Source: WRIS01 sp050945135 (lineage in GTDB: Bacteria; Actinomycetota; Coriobacteriia; Coriobacteriales; Eggerthellaceae). Taken from it: DNA of 46,709 nt. The translations under genes and the position numbers were made by a program. Below are positions 24,743-33,413 of this stretch, in pieces. Location of the stretch: contig JBMNSJ010000012.1 in the NCBI GenBank assembly GCA_050945135.1, forward strand, positions 1 through 46,709, given 5' to 3'. The notes under the pieces were generated by a model, which had not been told where the DNA came from, made no database searches, and saw nothing but the letters and a program-made list of their open reading frames with translations. The number at the start of each line of letters is the position of its first letter. Position 1 is the first letter of the stretch.

Positions 24743-24904
24743 ATGTCTAAAGCCATAGAATTTGTTGCGTTTAAACTGAAAAAGACCGTGTCAGAGGAAG
24801 AATTCCTGCCAGTTTCTATCACCTCTTTTCTGTTGAAAAAGAATATAACTAAGGTGGTTTGCTCTAGCGACTACCAACTTTTCAGAAAAGAGAAAAAGCA
24901 GTGA
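24743..24904 (+). pseudogene. Remnant of a small monooxygenase-like gene
   Basis: A 53-codon frame beginning MSKAIEFVAFKLKKTVSEEE after a GAGGAG ribosome site. The first 20-25 residues resemble the start of antibiotic-biosynthesis-monooxygenase-like small proteins, but the expected remainder is missing and the tail looks unrelated. It ends in a GTGA overlap with the DUF5131 gene, so the residual start may now drive coupled translation of that gene. The family assignment rests on a short match. Confidence 0.4.
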
Positions 24905-25623
24905 ATTGGGAACCTTGGACAGGATGTTATAAGGCAAGCGAAGGATGCGATCATTGCTACTTTTATGGACCAAATGCAAAACGATACGGGCAGAACACTA
25001 TCCAGAAAACTGACAAATTTGACTGGCCAATCAGAACAAACAAAAAAGGCGAGTACAACATAAAGGGCGATAAAATTCTTGCAACATGTTTTGCGACAGA
25101 TTTCTTCCTTCCTGAGGCTGATGAGTGGCGCGCAGAGGTCTGGGAAATGATCAAGCAAAGATCTGATATTGAGTTTCTGATCTTAACCAAGCGTATTGAG
25201 CGATTTGAAGTTGCGCTTCCTTCTGACTGGGGAGATGGATACGACAATGTGAATATCGGATGTACAGCGGAGACTCAAGCGCTAGCTGACCAGCGGCTTC
25301 CTATATTTTTGTCATTCCCTATAAAGAGACGCTTTGTTGCGTGCTCGCCGCTTTTGGAGCCAATCAATCTGTCTCAGCACTTACATGGAATCGAGCACGT
25401 TTCCGTAAGTGGAGAATCTGGTCGCGAAGCACGTGAGTGTGATTTTGAATGGGTAAAAAGCATTCAGGAGCAATGTCTAAATTCTGACACAACTTTTTGG
25501 TTTAAGGGAACCGGCTCGCTGTTTAGACACAACGGGGAACTCAAGAAAATAAATCCCTTCAAACAGGGCAGTACCGCGAAAGAGTTTGGCATCGATATTC
25601 TGGGCGATAAGCGTCTCTTCTAG
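24901..25623 (+). CDS. DUF5131 (phage Gp37/Gp68-like) three-cysteine protein
   Basis: A 240-residue protein beginning (GTG) NWEPWTGCYKASEGCDHCY. The CX6CX2C motif (Cys 9, 16 and 19) and the later segments ATCFATDFFLPEADEWR, LILTKRIERF and FWFKGTGS identify the family. The cysteine motif has been compared to radical-SAM iron-sulfur sites, but the function is not established. Relatives are often paired with a TcmP partner gene; none is present here. The start overlaps the 24743 remnant. Confidence 0.82.
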   Translation: MNWEPWTGCYKASEGCDHCYFYGPNAKRYGQNTIQKTDKFDWPIRTNKKGEYNIKGDKILATCFATDFFLPEADEWRAEVWEMIKQRSDIEFLILTKRIERFEVALPSDWGDGYDNVNIGCTAETQALADQRLPIFLSFPIKRRFVACSPLLEPINLSQHLHGIEHVSVSGESGREARECDFEWVKSIQEQCLNSDTTFWFKGTGSLFRHNGELKKINPFKQGSTAKEFGIDILGDKRLF

Positions 25624-25707
25624 CTCTTTTGCTCGAGGATTTCCTGATAGGCTAGAATTGCAATACGCTCAAGTGTGTAGTTGAGCATAGAAGGAGACTC
25701 CGTAAAA

Positions 25708-26265
25708 ATGGAATACTTAACATTTGCATCACGAGAAGAATTTAAGCTTTGGTTAACCGAAAACGCATTGTCAGATGAGGGTGTCTGGCTGCTGTTTGGT
25801 AAGGCAGGTGGACCGAAAACCCTTAAGGCAGCAGAGGCTCTCGAAGAGGCCCTTTGTTTTGGCTGGATAGACGGGCAAATGCAAAGCCTTAACGATGAGT
25901 CGTATATAAAGTATTTTTCCCAACGAAGAAACAATAGTAAGTGGTCTGATAAAAATAAGGGCATTGTCGAGAAGCTTGAGACGCAAGGCATCATGACCGA
26001 GTTTGGGCGAGCAAAAATTGAAGAAGCAAAGAAGAACGGTCAATGGGATAAGCCAAAGCCGCCATCTATCACTGATGAGCAAATAAGCTTGCTGGCAGAG
26101 ATGCTGCAAGAGTATGAGCCGGCGTACACGAACTTCCAGGCGATGTCTTCGTCGGTAAGAAAAACCTATACCCGTGCATATTTTGATGCAAAAACGGATG
26201 CGGGCAAAGAGAAGCGACTTGCGTGGATGGTAGATAGGTTGAATAAGAATCTCAAGCCAATGTAG
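25708..26265 (+). CDS. YdeI/OmpD-associated family protein
   Basis: A 185-residue protein of the YdeI family. Marks are FASREEFKLWLTENA at the start, the conserved ALCFGWIDGQ near residue 50, YFSQRRNNSKWSDKN, and the C-terminal domain ending RLAWMVDRLNKNLKPM. The role is unclear; some relatives affect peptide or bacteriocin sensitivity. The ATG at 25708 follows AAGGAG; a GTG 27 bp upstream is the alternative. Confidence 0.85.
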   Translation: MEYLTFASREEFKLWLTENALSDEGVWLLFGKAGGPKTLKAAEALEEALCFGWIDGQMQSLNDESYIKYFSQRRNNSKWSDKNKGIVEKLETQGIMTEFGRAKIEEAKKNGQWDKPKPPSITDEQISLLAEMLQEYEPAYTNFQAMSSSVRKTYTRAYFDAKTDAGKEKRLAWMVDRLNKNLKPM

Positions 26266-26302
26266 CAATTGGATCAGAGCAAGGAGAGCGGCTACGAAAG
26301 AA

Positions 26303-26365
26303 AGGTAGCCGTAAGCGGTTATCCCATTTACGGCTACCTATTAGAGCAGAGGAATCGTCTCCTCT
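26303..26365. terminator. Bidirectional terminator hairpins
   Basis: A perfect 12-bp inverted repeat, AGGTAGCCGTAA (26303-26314) and TTACGGCTACCT (26328-26339), lies between the convergent YdeI-like and FAD oxidoreductase genes. A second hairpin, AGAGGA (26348-26353) and TCCTCT (26360-26365), follows. Confidence 0.65.
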
Positions 26366-26378
26366 GAACTCGTTCGTA

Positions 26379-27713
26379 TTACTTCTTGCTCGCGATAACG
26401 CGCTCAGCTGCTTCTTTTCCTGTTGACCAAGCACCTTCAGTGCAAGCAATCAAGAAGAGATACTCGCCCGCAAGATTTAGACCCTTGATGTCGTCTCGAT
26501 GATTCTTGACGAAGTTTTGAACTTCTGAGTATTGTCCTGGAGGCTCTGTGTTGACAGCTTTTTCATAACGCGTGCAATTGATTTCTGTTGCAACTTGTGA
26601 AAAGCCCGGATAGAATTTCTCGACTTCATCTAAGACTAACTGGCGCCTCTCGTCTTCGTTGAGTGGCAAGAACTTGTCATCATGCCAGCCAGCGGTAAAG
26701 ACGTGGATTAAGCCCATTTCTTCGTGTCCCGGCTCAATGTATTTCGTGTTCTCATCAAAGATGGTGGTGAGCAACGAGTCAGTGCTTAAGGGGATAAACA
26801 TTGCCAAGAAATCTTCTGGCACATTGCGCTTCTCTAGCTCAAATACATAATGGAAGGTGCGACTATACTTACACGTTGCAAGCGCTTTTCTCATAGGCAG
26901 GGGAGAGTTAGGCATAATCTCAAGTGCAGTAACAGCGTCGGTGCAACAAATGACATTGTCGGTCGCGATGTATTCACCGTTTTCCAGCTTGACTCCCTGA
27001 ACTTCGCCGTCTTGAATAACAATCTGTTTAACAGGAGTGTTTAGCCTTACGTTATCCTTGATGCCTTCATATATAGCATCATTGACTCGTTTGAGACCGC
27101 CTTTTACAACACACATTCCTGCCATCAATTTCATGAGAGCGATAGGATGAGCAGCGCTAATAGCATCCGCTTTTTCGAGCACCATCATACCGAGCATAGG
27201 TCCGATAAGCTTGTCGACAACTTCAGGACCACCATTCTTCGTCGCCCATTCTGCTGTGCTTTGATTAGATATCTCATCAAGTCCGGAGAAATCATCTTCT
27301 CCTTTTATCTTGTTCATTGCCAAGCCGAGACTTGCTGCAAATTTTGCACCCTGAGGAATGATTGCAGGGGGTAAGCCTCTGAATTTCAGAATGGCACCGA
27401 AGAGATTTCCCTCATCGACGAAATATTCGACTTTGTTTTTGTACCAGAATCCATACACTTTTTTGTCGAGGGTGATAACGTCGTCTTCGAGACCGAACTC
27501 TTTGAGATACTCAAAGGTTGTATCCCACTGGGGCTCAGTGAAATAGGCGCCTTTTGAGAAGGTGTAATCCTTGTGGGTTCCTCTACCCACTCTTCCACCA
27601 TAGCGATTGCTTGCCTCAAGAACTACAAAATCGATGCCCTCTTTTTTGAGAGCGTGGGCTGCAGCCAAGCCAGCATTTCCTCCTCCGACTATGACGACCT
27701 TGTTCTCTACCAT
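26379..27713 (-). CDS. FAD-dependent oxidoreductase (amine oxidase / phytoene desaturase-like)
   Basis: A 444-residue flavoprotein with an N-terminal dinucleotide-binding motif (VVIVGGGNAGLAAAHALKKEG, about residues 5-25) and the GG-type second motif EASNRYGGRVG. The C-terminal GMNL-like FAD segment reads LNLAGEYLFLIACTEGAWSTGKEAAERV. There is no signal peptide, so it is cytoplasmic. An AGGAGGT ribosome site supports the ATG. The PadR gene lies upstream on the same strand and the palindrome at 27838-27854 sits in its promoter region. The substrate is unknown. Confidence 0.85.
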   Translation of the reverse strand: MVENKVVIVGGGNAGLAAAHALKKEGIDFVVLEASNRYGGRVGRGTHKDYTFSKGAYFTEPQWDTTFEYLKEFGLEDDVITLDKKVYGFWYKNKVEYFVDEGNLFGAILKFRGLPPAIIPQGAKFAASLGLAMNKIKGEDDFSGLDEISNQSTAEWATKNGGPEVVDKLIGPMLGMMVLEKADAISAAHPIALMKLMAGMCVVKGGLKRVNDAIYEGIKDNVRLNTPVKQIVIQDGEVQGVKLENGEYIATDNVICCTDAVTALEIMPNSPLPMRKALATCKYSRTFHYVFELEKRNVPEDFLAMFIPLSTDSLLTTIFDENTKYIEPGHEEMGLIHVFTAGWHDDKFLPLNEDERRQLVLDEVEKFYPGFSQVATEINCTRYEKAVNTEPPGQYSEVQNFVKNHRDDIKGLNLAGEYLFLIACTEGAWSTGKEAAERVIASKK

Positions 27714-27837
27714 GTCTTACCTCCTGTTCTTTACGCTCGTTCGGGATTTCGGATAGGTTGTTTAAGCTGTTTTATCCGCTTGCCTGAACATAGCAACGAA
27801 AGAAGGGAAGAACAAGACTATATAATTTATTATATAT

Positions 27838-27854
27838 AGGGTATACTATACCCT
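27838..27854 (-). promoter_or_regulatory. Perfect palindrome, likely PadR operator
   Basis: AGGGTATACTATACCCT is a perfect 8-1-8 palindrome located between the padR-like gene stop and the FAD oxidoreductase start. It is embedded in AT-rich sequence (TATAATTTATTATATATA) that could hold the promoter. PadR sites are typically short palindromes in target promoters, so repression of the oxidoreductase is the simplest reading. Confidence 0.6.
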
Positions 27855-27874
27855 TGTGGGCTTAGAGCAGTTTG

Positions 27875-28459
27875 TTACGAGTAATCTTTCCCAAATTTTT
27901 CTTTATAGAGAGTTTTCAGCCAGTTAATCTGAAGCAAGAATTCATCAAGAATATAATCGTTTTGCTTTTGCCAAAGGTAGAGGTAGTCATCGAAGTGTTC
28001 GCTTTGCTCTGAAAGGAATTCTTTTTCAGGTCCAAGATTGCTTTCTTCGACGGCATTACGCTCTTGCTCAAGAAAATCAATTCCCTGCTCAAGATACGTG
28101 CGGAGCACTTCATCTTCAGCTGGTCCGATAAAAAGCATCTTTACGAAGTATTTGTCGAACGAATCACGCGTGCGTTCAAAATCGAAGGGTTCGCAAAGCC
28201 AATCATTGAGCATTTCATCACCGAGAGGTGTGAGTGAATAAAGCTTGCGATCTGGCTTTCCTTTTTGAGGTTCTATTTCGCACGACACCCATTTGTTTGC
28301 AAGCATTGCTTTGAGGCGAGGATAAATTTGACTGAGGTGCGCCTTGAAGAAGTACTGGGTTGACTGGGTAATGATAGCTTTGAGCTGGTATCCCGTAATG
28401 CGCGGATGAATCTTCATTAATGCCAACAAGACATAATCAAGTGTCGGGGTTTCTTTCAT
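27875..28459 (-). CDS. PadR family transcriptional regulator
   Basis: A 194-residue regulator with a PadR winged helix at the N-terminus (TLDYVLLALMKIHPRITGYQ, then LSQIYPRLKAMLANKWV and DRKLYSLTPLGDEML) and a C-terminal coiled-coil dimerisation domain (about 90-190). The ATG at 28459 follows an AGAGGAG ribosome site; the frame upstream of it is not used. A minus-strand -10 (TATAAT, 28519-28514) is a plausible promoter. It likely controls the FAD oxidoreductase. Confidence 0.87.
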   Translation of the reverse strand: MKETPTLDYVLLALMKIHPRITGYQLKAIITQSTQYFFKAHLSQIYPRLKAMLANKWVSCEIEPQKGKPDRKLYSLTPLGDEMLNDWLCEPFDFERTRDSFDKYFVKMLFIGPAEDEVLRTYLEQGIDFLEQERNAVEESNLGPEKEFLSEQSEHFDDYLYLWQKQNDYILDEFLLQINWLKTLYKEKFGKDYS

Positions 28460-28674
28460 GACGGCTCCTCTAAAAGCTTTGAATCGCTTACACGCAGGCA
28501 TGACCTACTCGTTATTATACGGGCGCGGAACGATACAAACCACTTTTCAACATCGAAAAAGAAAATCGATATGAATGAACTTCTGAAGCGAATCGCCTAT
28601 GCCTATGATTGCCTCAGCCTTGCTATTCGTTGTATCCTTCTTGAGCTGAGGTTTCGGAAAGGAAAGAAACGGAT

Positions 28675-29124
28675 ATGTTCAAGCAATACAGAATCGGTTT
28701 TGATGTATGGGGATTAGTATTGTTTCTCGTTATTATGCTGCCAAATTTCATTTGGTTTGCCGTTCCACCTCTACATGATCCGCTCAGAGCTGAATCAATT
28801 ACAGCAACCCTCAATACTATTGCTTCGGTTTGTCAGGTATTGCTGGTCGCTTCGCTTTGTCTACTCATCAACAAGGAAAGCGAAAAGATAGGTGTTGGAC
28901 CTTCGAGTATCGCGGTGATAGCTTGCTGCTTGCTGTATTATTTGAGCTGGTTATTATATTATTTGGTCGTCGCAAATGTGTTCGTGATACTAGCGTTAAC
29001 CATGTTTCCTTGTCTGGCATTTGTGTTCTTTGCAATCAATAGAAAAAATATGATTGCGCTAGTTTTCGCCCTGAGTTTTGCTCTGTGTCATTTGGCATAC
29101 GGAATCATCAATTATATTGTCTGA
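28675..29124 (+). CDS. Four-helix membrane protein, function unknown
   Basis: A 149-residue protein with about four or five hydrophobic segments (near residues 12-30, 45-65, 78-100, 102-118 and 127-147) and short charged loops. I do not recognise the family. An AAAGGAAAG ribosome site supports the ATG. It stands alone: neither the divergent PadR gene nor sstT is in an obvious operon with it. Confidence 0.7.
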   Translation: MFKQYRIGFDVWGLVLFLVIMLPNFIWFAVPPLHDPLRAESITATLNTIASVCQVLLVASLCLLINKESEKIGVGPSSIAVIACCLLYYLSWLLYYLVVANVFVILALTMFPCLAFVFFAINRKNMIALVFALSFALCHLAYGIINYIV

Positions 29125-29164
29125 TTTTCTTCCGAATAGATCATTTTTTCTCATCCGCTTATAA

Positions 29165-29176
29165 TGCAAATTTGCA
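29165..29176. promoter_or_regulatory. Palindrome upstream of sstT
   Basis: TGCAAATTTGCA is a perfect 12-bp palindrome about 110 bp before the sstT start and 40 bp after the preceding gene. It may be an operator; no regulator can be named. Confidence 0.3.
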
Positions 29177-29288
29177 CAAAAGTTACCTCGTAGTCGAATG
29201 AAGCGAGCACAGAAAAGCTGTGATAAGCTTAATCGGAAAGTATATTTTGTGAGATGAAAACCAAATTCAGTAGAGTAGGGGATTTCTT

Positions 29289-30575
29289 TTGGACGCGGTA
29301 AAAAGAGTTGTTGGTGCTTGGAATAAGATCAGTATAGTGAAGAGAATTATTGTCGGTTTGGCAATTGGTGTTGCTCTTGGTTTGCTTGTTCCAGGTATAG
29401 AAGTCCTCACCTTGCTCGGCGATCTTTTTATCAGCGCGCTGAAAGCAGTTGCGCCAATCCTCGTATTCTTCCTCGTTATCAGTTCTCTTGCAAATGCCAA
29501 GGGTGCAGGATCGATGAAGACTGTTCTGGTGCTCTACCTTTCTTCAACGCTTCTTTCTGCTGTTGTGGCGGTAACGGCAAGCTTTATATTTCCCACAGAG
29601 CTTACTCTCACTATTTCACCCGAAACTGAAATGACTCCTCCTAGTGGTATTGCGGAGGTTTTGACCACGCTTTTCATGAATGTGGTTTCGAACCCCGTTG
29701 ATGCTTTGGCGAATGCAAATTACATTGGCATTCTTGCTTGGGCGGCGGTTCTTGGCATCGCTCTTCGTGCCGCAAAACAAAATACCAAGGATGTGTTTAC
29801 GAGCGTTTCTGATGCGGTTGCAAAGGTGGTACGCTGGGTTATCTCACTTGCGCCTTTTGGTATCTTGGGCATTTCATATTCGTCAATCGCTGAGTATGGA
29901 CCAGAAATCTTTGTTGAGTATGGTCAGATTGTCCTAGTTTTGGTCGCGTGTATGCTCATAATTGCACTGATTATGAACCCGCTCATCGTGTTTATCGCTT
30001 TGAGGAAAAATCCGTATCCTTTGGTGCTTCGTTGTTTGAAAGAAAGTGGTATTACTGCCTTCTTTACGCGAAGCTCAGCAGCCAATATTCCAGTTAATAT
30101 GGAGTTATGTCGCAAGCTTGGCTTGAATAAGGATACCTATTCAATTTCTATTCCCCTTGGCGCAACTATCAATATGGCTGGTGCTGCTGTAACGATTACT
30201 GTTATGTCAATGGCAGCTGCGCATACGCTCGACATCAGCGTTGATCCAATTTCAGCACTCTTGCTCTGCGTTTTAGCTACTGTCGGAGCATGTGGTGCTT
30301 CTGGCGTGCCTGGTGGATCGCTGTTGCTCATTCCACTTGCGTGTTCGCTCTTTGGTATTAGCGATGATATCTCGATGCAAGTGGTGGCTATCGGTCTTGT
30401 TGTGGGCGTCATCCAGGATTCGTGCGAGACAGCGCTCAACTCTTCGTCAGATGCCCTCTACACTGCCACTGCAGAATACCGTCTTTGGGAAAAGCAGGGG
30501 AAAGAATTCGTCGTTGGTGCGGACGCCCCCGATGCTTCAGCTACCGAAAATGTAGCCAAGCAAGCTTCCACGTAA
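29289..30575 (+). CDS. sstT: Serine/threonine:sodium symporter SstT
   Basis: Sodium-coupled importer of serine and threonine (dicarboxylate/amino acid:cation symporter family), 428 residues with eight or more membrane segments and two re-entrant loops. Hallmarks are FFTRSSAANIPVNMELCRKLG near residue 257, SIPLGATINMAGAA near 285, and GVPGGSLLLIPLACSLFG near 340. The best-fitting start is a TTG preceded by TAGGGGAT. Serine uptake fits an amino-acid-fermenting anaerobe. Confidence 0.93.
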   Translation: MDAVKRVVGAWNKISIVKRIIVGLAIGVALGLLVPGIEVLTLLGDLFISALKAVAPILVFFLVISSLANAKGAGSMKTVLVLYLSSTLLSAVVAVTASFIFPTELTLTISPETEMTPPSGIAEVLTTLFMNVVSNPVDALANANYIGILAWAAVLGIALRAAKQNTKDVFTSVSDAVAKVVRWVISLAPFGILGISYSSIAEYGPEIFVEYGQIVLVLVACMLIIALIMNPLIVFIALRKNPYPLVLRCLKESGITAFFTRSSAANIPVNMELCRKLGLNKDTYSISIPLGATINMAGAAVTITVMSMAAAHTLDISVDPISALLLCVLATVGACGASGVPGGSLLLIPLACSLFGISDDISMQVVAIGLVVGVIQDSCETALNSSSDALYTATAEYRLWEKQGKEFVVGADAPDASATENVAKQAST

Positions 30576-30820
30576 AAGGCGTTCATTGATACATGTGCAT
30601 TTTTGTTGTGCCGATGGTCGGTGAGATAGTGATAAGCACTTCGCGTGTGCTTTGAAAAGGTATAATCGAGCAGTTTAGAAATCAGGTTGCTGGGTAGGTC
30701 ATTTTCTACGAAACTTCACAAGGCAGTTATGCGACTTCGTAGTACAGAAAGCTCGTAAAGCGAATTGGCAAAGTTAACCCATGCGACCCAAAAATATAAG
30801 ACGAGAAAGAGGATTAGGCA

Positions 30821-31948
30821 ATGGCTGAAATAGGAGAAGGTGTCCCACAGTTAGGCTTTGGGCTGATGAGAATACCCGAGATTGAGGTTGACGGCAAGAT
30901 GGCAGTCGATATCGATCAAACAATCGAGATGGTCGACATCTACATGAATGCCGGGATGAACTATTTCGATACCGCATTTGGCTACATGAATGGTCGCAAT
31001 GAAAAGGCAATCAAAGAAGTACTCACGAAGCGCTATCCGCGCGAGGATTTTATTCTTGCAACGAAGCTTCCTGCGTGGCTAATGAATGAAGCTGAAAAAG
31101 CTAAAAGCATGTTCCCGAAATCGCTTGAGCGCATGGGCGTAGATTACGTAGATTACTACCTTCTTCACAATATGGGCGAGCACCGAACCAAGGTATTTGA
31201 AGACTTCGGTATCTGGGATTTCGTCATGGAGCAAAAAGAAAAAGGGCTCATTAAGCACATCGGTTTTTCGATGCATGCAAAATCAGATGAGCTCCGCGAG
31301 ATTCTCACAGCCCATCCAGAAGTTGAATTTGTGCAGCTGCAAATTAACTGGGCTGATTGGGAGAACGACACCATCGAATCGCGCAAGTGTTATGAAGTAG
31401 CACGCGAGTTCAATAAGCCAATCGTTATCATGGAGCCTGTGCGCGGCGGCTCGCTCGCTAATTTGCCTGCTCCTGTAGCAAAAGTATTCGAAGAGGCAAA
31501 TCCTGAAGCGTCGCAGGCGTCGTGGGCATTGCGCTTCGTTGCTGAGCTTCCTGGCGTTATGACCATTCTCTCTGGCATGTCTACGCCAGAACAGGTACGC
31601 GAGAACGTTGAGCTTTTCCAGAATATGAAGCCTCTTTCTGCTGAAGAAAAGCAGGTTATCGTAAAGGCCCAAGAAGAGCTTGCTAAGCTCCCTAATGTTC
31701 CTTGTACCGATTGCAAATACTGCGTTGATGAGTGCCCTGAGGGAGTTTTGATTCCGCAGGCATTTACCTGTATGAATATTTATCTTACTTACAACAATCT
31801 CACGAGTGCGAAAGAGCAGTATAGCTGGATGACTGCTGCTGGGCGTGCTTCGGCTTGCACCGCCTGCGGAAGCTGTGAAGCGGTTTGTCCTCAAAGCATC
31901 GAAATTATCGATGAGCTCGAAAAAGTCGCCGAGGCACTTGAGGCGTAA
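30821..31948 (+). CDS. Aldo/keto reductase with C-terminal ferredoxin domain
   Basis: A 375-residue protein: an AKR TIM barrel (about 1-275; GFGLMRIP, FDTAFGYMNGRNEKAI, YYLLHN) followed by a dicluster ferredoxin domain. The latter has CTDCKYCVDECPEG and CTACGSCEAVCPQ, each a CX2CX2CX3CP motif for one [4Fe-4S] cluster. Such fusions are frequent in anaerobes and are thought to couple carbonyl reduction to ferredoxin; the substrate is unknown. A GAGGA ribosome site precedes the ATG. larE follows after 3 bp. Confidence 0.9.
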   Translation: MAEIGEGVPQLGFGLMRIPEIEVDGKMAVDIDQTIEMVDIYMNAGMNYFDTAFGYMNGRNEKAIKEVLTKRYPREDFILATKLPAWLMNEAEKAKSMFPKSLERMGVDYVDYYLLHNMGEHRTKVFEDFGIWDFVMEQKEKGLIKHIGFSMHAKSDELREILTAHPEVEFVQLQINWADWENDTIESRKCYEVAREFNKPIVIMEPVRGGSLANLPAPVAKVFEEANPEASQASWALRFVAELPGVMTILSGMSTPEQVRENVELFQNMKPLSAEEKQVIVKAQEELAKLPNVPCTDCKYCVDECPEGVLIPQAFTCMNIYLTYNNLTSAKEQYSWMTAAGRASACTACGSCEAVCPQSIEIIDELEKVAEALEA

Positions 31949-31951
31949 GAG

Positions 31952-32593
31952 TTGATTTTGGACAAGGTCGAGCAAGAAGAAATCGTGTCACTTGAAGATT
32001 TTTGCGCCGCCCATCCACGGGTGGCGCTTGCCTTTTCGGGAGGATGCGATTCCGCTTATCTGCTTTCGGTGTTGCTTGATGCGGGTGTCGAAGTTGGTGC
32101 CTACTTAGTGAATAGCGCTTTCCAGGCAGATTTTGAGCTTCGAGATGCACAAGAGCTGGCTTCCCAATTTGGTATCGAGCTTAGGGTTCTTGAGCTTGAC
32201 ATTTTGAGTCAGGCACATATTTGCGCAAATCCTCCAGATCGTTGTTATTGCTGCAAACGTTTTATCTTTGAGTCAATATTCGATCGTATGCGCACAGATG
32301 GATTTGAGGTCTTGGTTGACGGCACCAACGCAAGCGATGATCCCTTGCGTCGTCCGGGCTTTCGAGCCTTGCATGAGCTCGGCGTTTTGTCGCCCTTGCG
32401 CATGGCGGGTCTCACAAAAGAGGAAATACGCCAAGCAGCAAAAAAACGAGGTCTTTTCACCTGGGAGAAACCAAATTTTTCTTGTCTCGCTACAAAAGTC
32501 GAAGAGGGAAAAACTATAACCGCGGAAGAGCTAGACCGACAGGCGCGCTACTTCGAGGATGATGCGTGGAATAAAAGCGGAGGCGCTCGATAA
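31952..32593 (+). CDS. larE: LarE-like sulfur transferase, shortened
   Basis: ATP-dependent sacrificial sulfur transferase for the nickel-pincer nucleotide (NPN) cofactor. The PP-loop FSGGCDSAYLLSVLLD is near residues 28-43. The sulfur-donor cysteine is in NFSCLATK (Cys about 178, where characterised LarE has Cys176), and PPDRCYCCKR is also present. At 213 residues it lacks about 55-60 C-terminal residues compared with usual LarE; the frame ends in an unrelated tail soon after TAEELDR. The start is TTG 31952 or, with better ribosome spacing, TTG 31958. It follows the aldo/keto reductase by 3 bp. Confidence 0.8.
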   Translation: MILDKVEQEEIVSLEDFCAAHPRVALAFSGGCDSAYLLSVLLDAGVEVGAYLVNSAFQADFELRDAQELASQFGIELRVLELDILSQAHICANPPDRCYCCKRFIFESIFDRMRTDGFEVLVDGTNASDDPLRRPGFRALHELGVLSPLRMAGLTKEEIRQAAKKRGLFTWEKPNFSCLATKVEEGKTITAEELDRQARYFEDDAWNKSGGAR

Positions 32594-32660
32594 GCGTTAG
32601 AATGGATAGCTTAATCATCACTGGGTCGTTTAATAAAATAACGTGATGAAGGGATGGGTA

Positions 32661-33410
32661 ATGGAAAAGCAAGAACTCCATAATCTTTTAGAGGCAGTTT
32701 CTCGAGGTGAGATATCAGTTAACGAGGCAGAAAAAAGCTTGCGAACTGAACCTTTTACCGACCTCGGATTTGCGAAGATTGATAATCAGCGCGGCATTCG
32801 CCAAGGCGTCTCTGAAATTATATATGGCGAAGGAAAAACAACAGGTCAAATAAAAAGCATTGCAAAAGCCATGGTTGAGGCAGGGCAAGACAATGTGCTG
32901 ATAACCCGGCTTTCTGAGAAGTCGGCAAAAAAACTGGAAAAGAGTTTGTCGTTGCAATACTTCAAGCTTCCTCGTATAGGTCTGGTGGGCTCTATGCCGG
33001 TACAGAAAAAGGGTGGAAACATCCTTGTTGCCGCTGCAGGCACAAGCGATTTATCGGTTGCAGAAGAAGCGGCCCTCACAGCTGAGTTTTTAGGTAACAA
33101 GGTTATTCGGCTCTACGACGTTGGTGTCGCAGGAATTCATCGTCTACTTGCTCACACTGAAGACATCATGGAAGCAAAGGTTATTATTGCAGTTGCTGGC
33201 ATGGAAGGTGCATTGCCAAGCGTTGTTGCAGGCATGGCAAGTTGCCCGGTAATTGCGGTACCCACAAGTGTTGGATACGGTGCTTCATTTGGTGGAGCAG
33301 CAGCTTTGTTGGCTATGCTTAATTCATGTGCCAGCGGTGTTTCGGTGGTAAATATCGACAACGGCTTTGGTGCGGGTTATCAGGCATCAATGATTAACCA
33401 GGGGGCATGA
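32661..33410 (+). CDS. larB: LarB, P2CMN synthase (NPN cofactor)
   Basis: Carboxylates and hydrolyses nicotinic acid adenine dinucleotide to pyridinium-3,5-biscarboxylic acid mononucleotide, the first NPN step. The 249-residue protein has an N-terminal helical region (ELHNLLEAVSRGEISVNEAE) and a PurE-like domain with VAAAGTSDLSVAEEA near 135-149, GVAGIHRLL, AGMEGALPSVVAG and PTSVGYGASFGG. The ATG at 32661 is chosen over 32643 on family alignment and an AAGGGATGG ribosome site. It lies between larE and larC. Confidence 0.9.
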   Translation: MEKQELHNLLEAVSRGEISVNEAEKSLRTEPFTDLGFAKIDNQRGIRQGVSEIIYGEGKTTGQIKSIAKAMVEAGQDNVLITRLSEKSAKKLEKSLSLQYFKLPRIGLVGSMPVQKKGGNILVAAAGTSDLSVAEEAALTAEFLGNKVIRLYDVGVAGIHRLLAHTEDIMEAKVIIAVAGMEGALPSVVAGMASCPVIAVPTSVGYGASFGGAAALLAMLNSCASGVSVVNIDNGFGAGYQASMINQGA

Positions 33411-33413
33411 GTA

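Noticed and set aside
28571..28717. A 48-codon ORF overlapping the start of the four-helix membrane protein gene.
   Set aside because: There is no clear ribosome site and it overlaps a better-supported gene in another frame.
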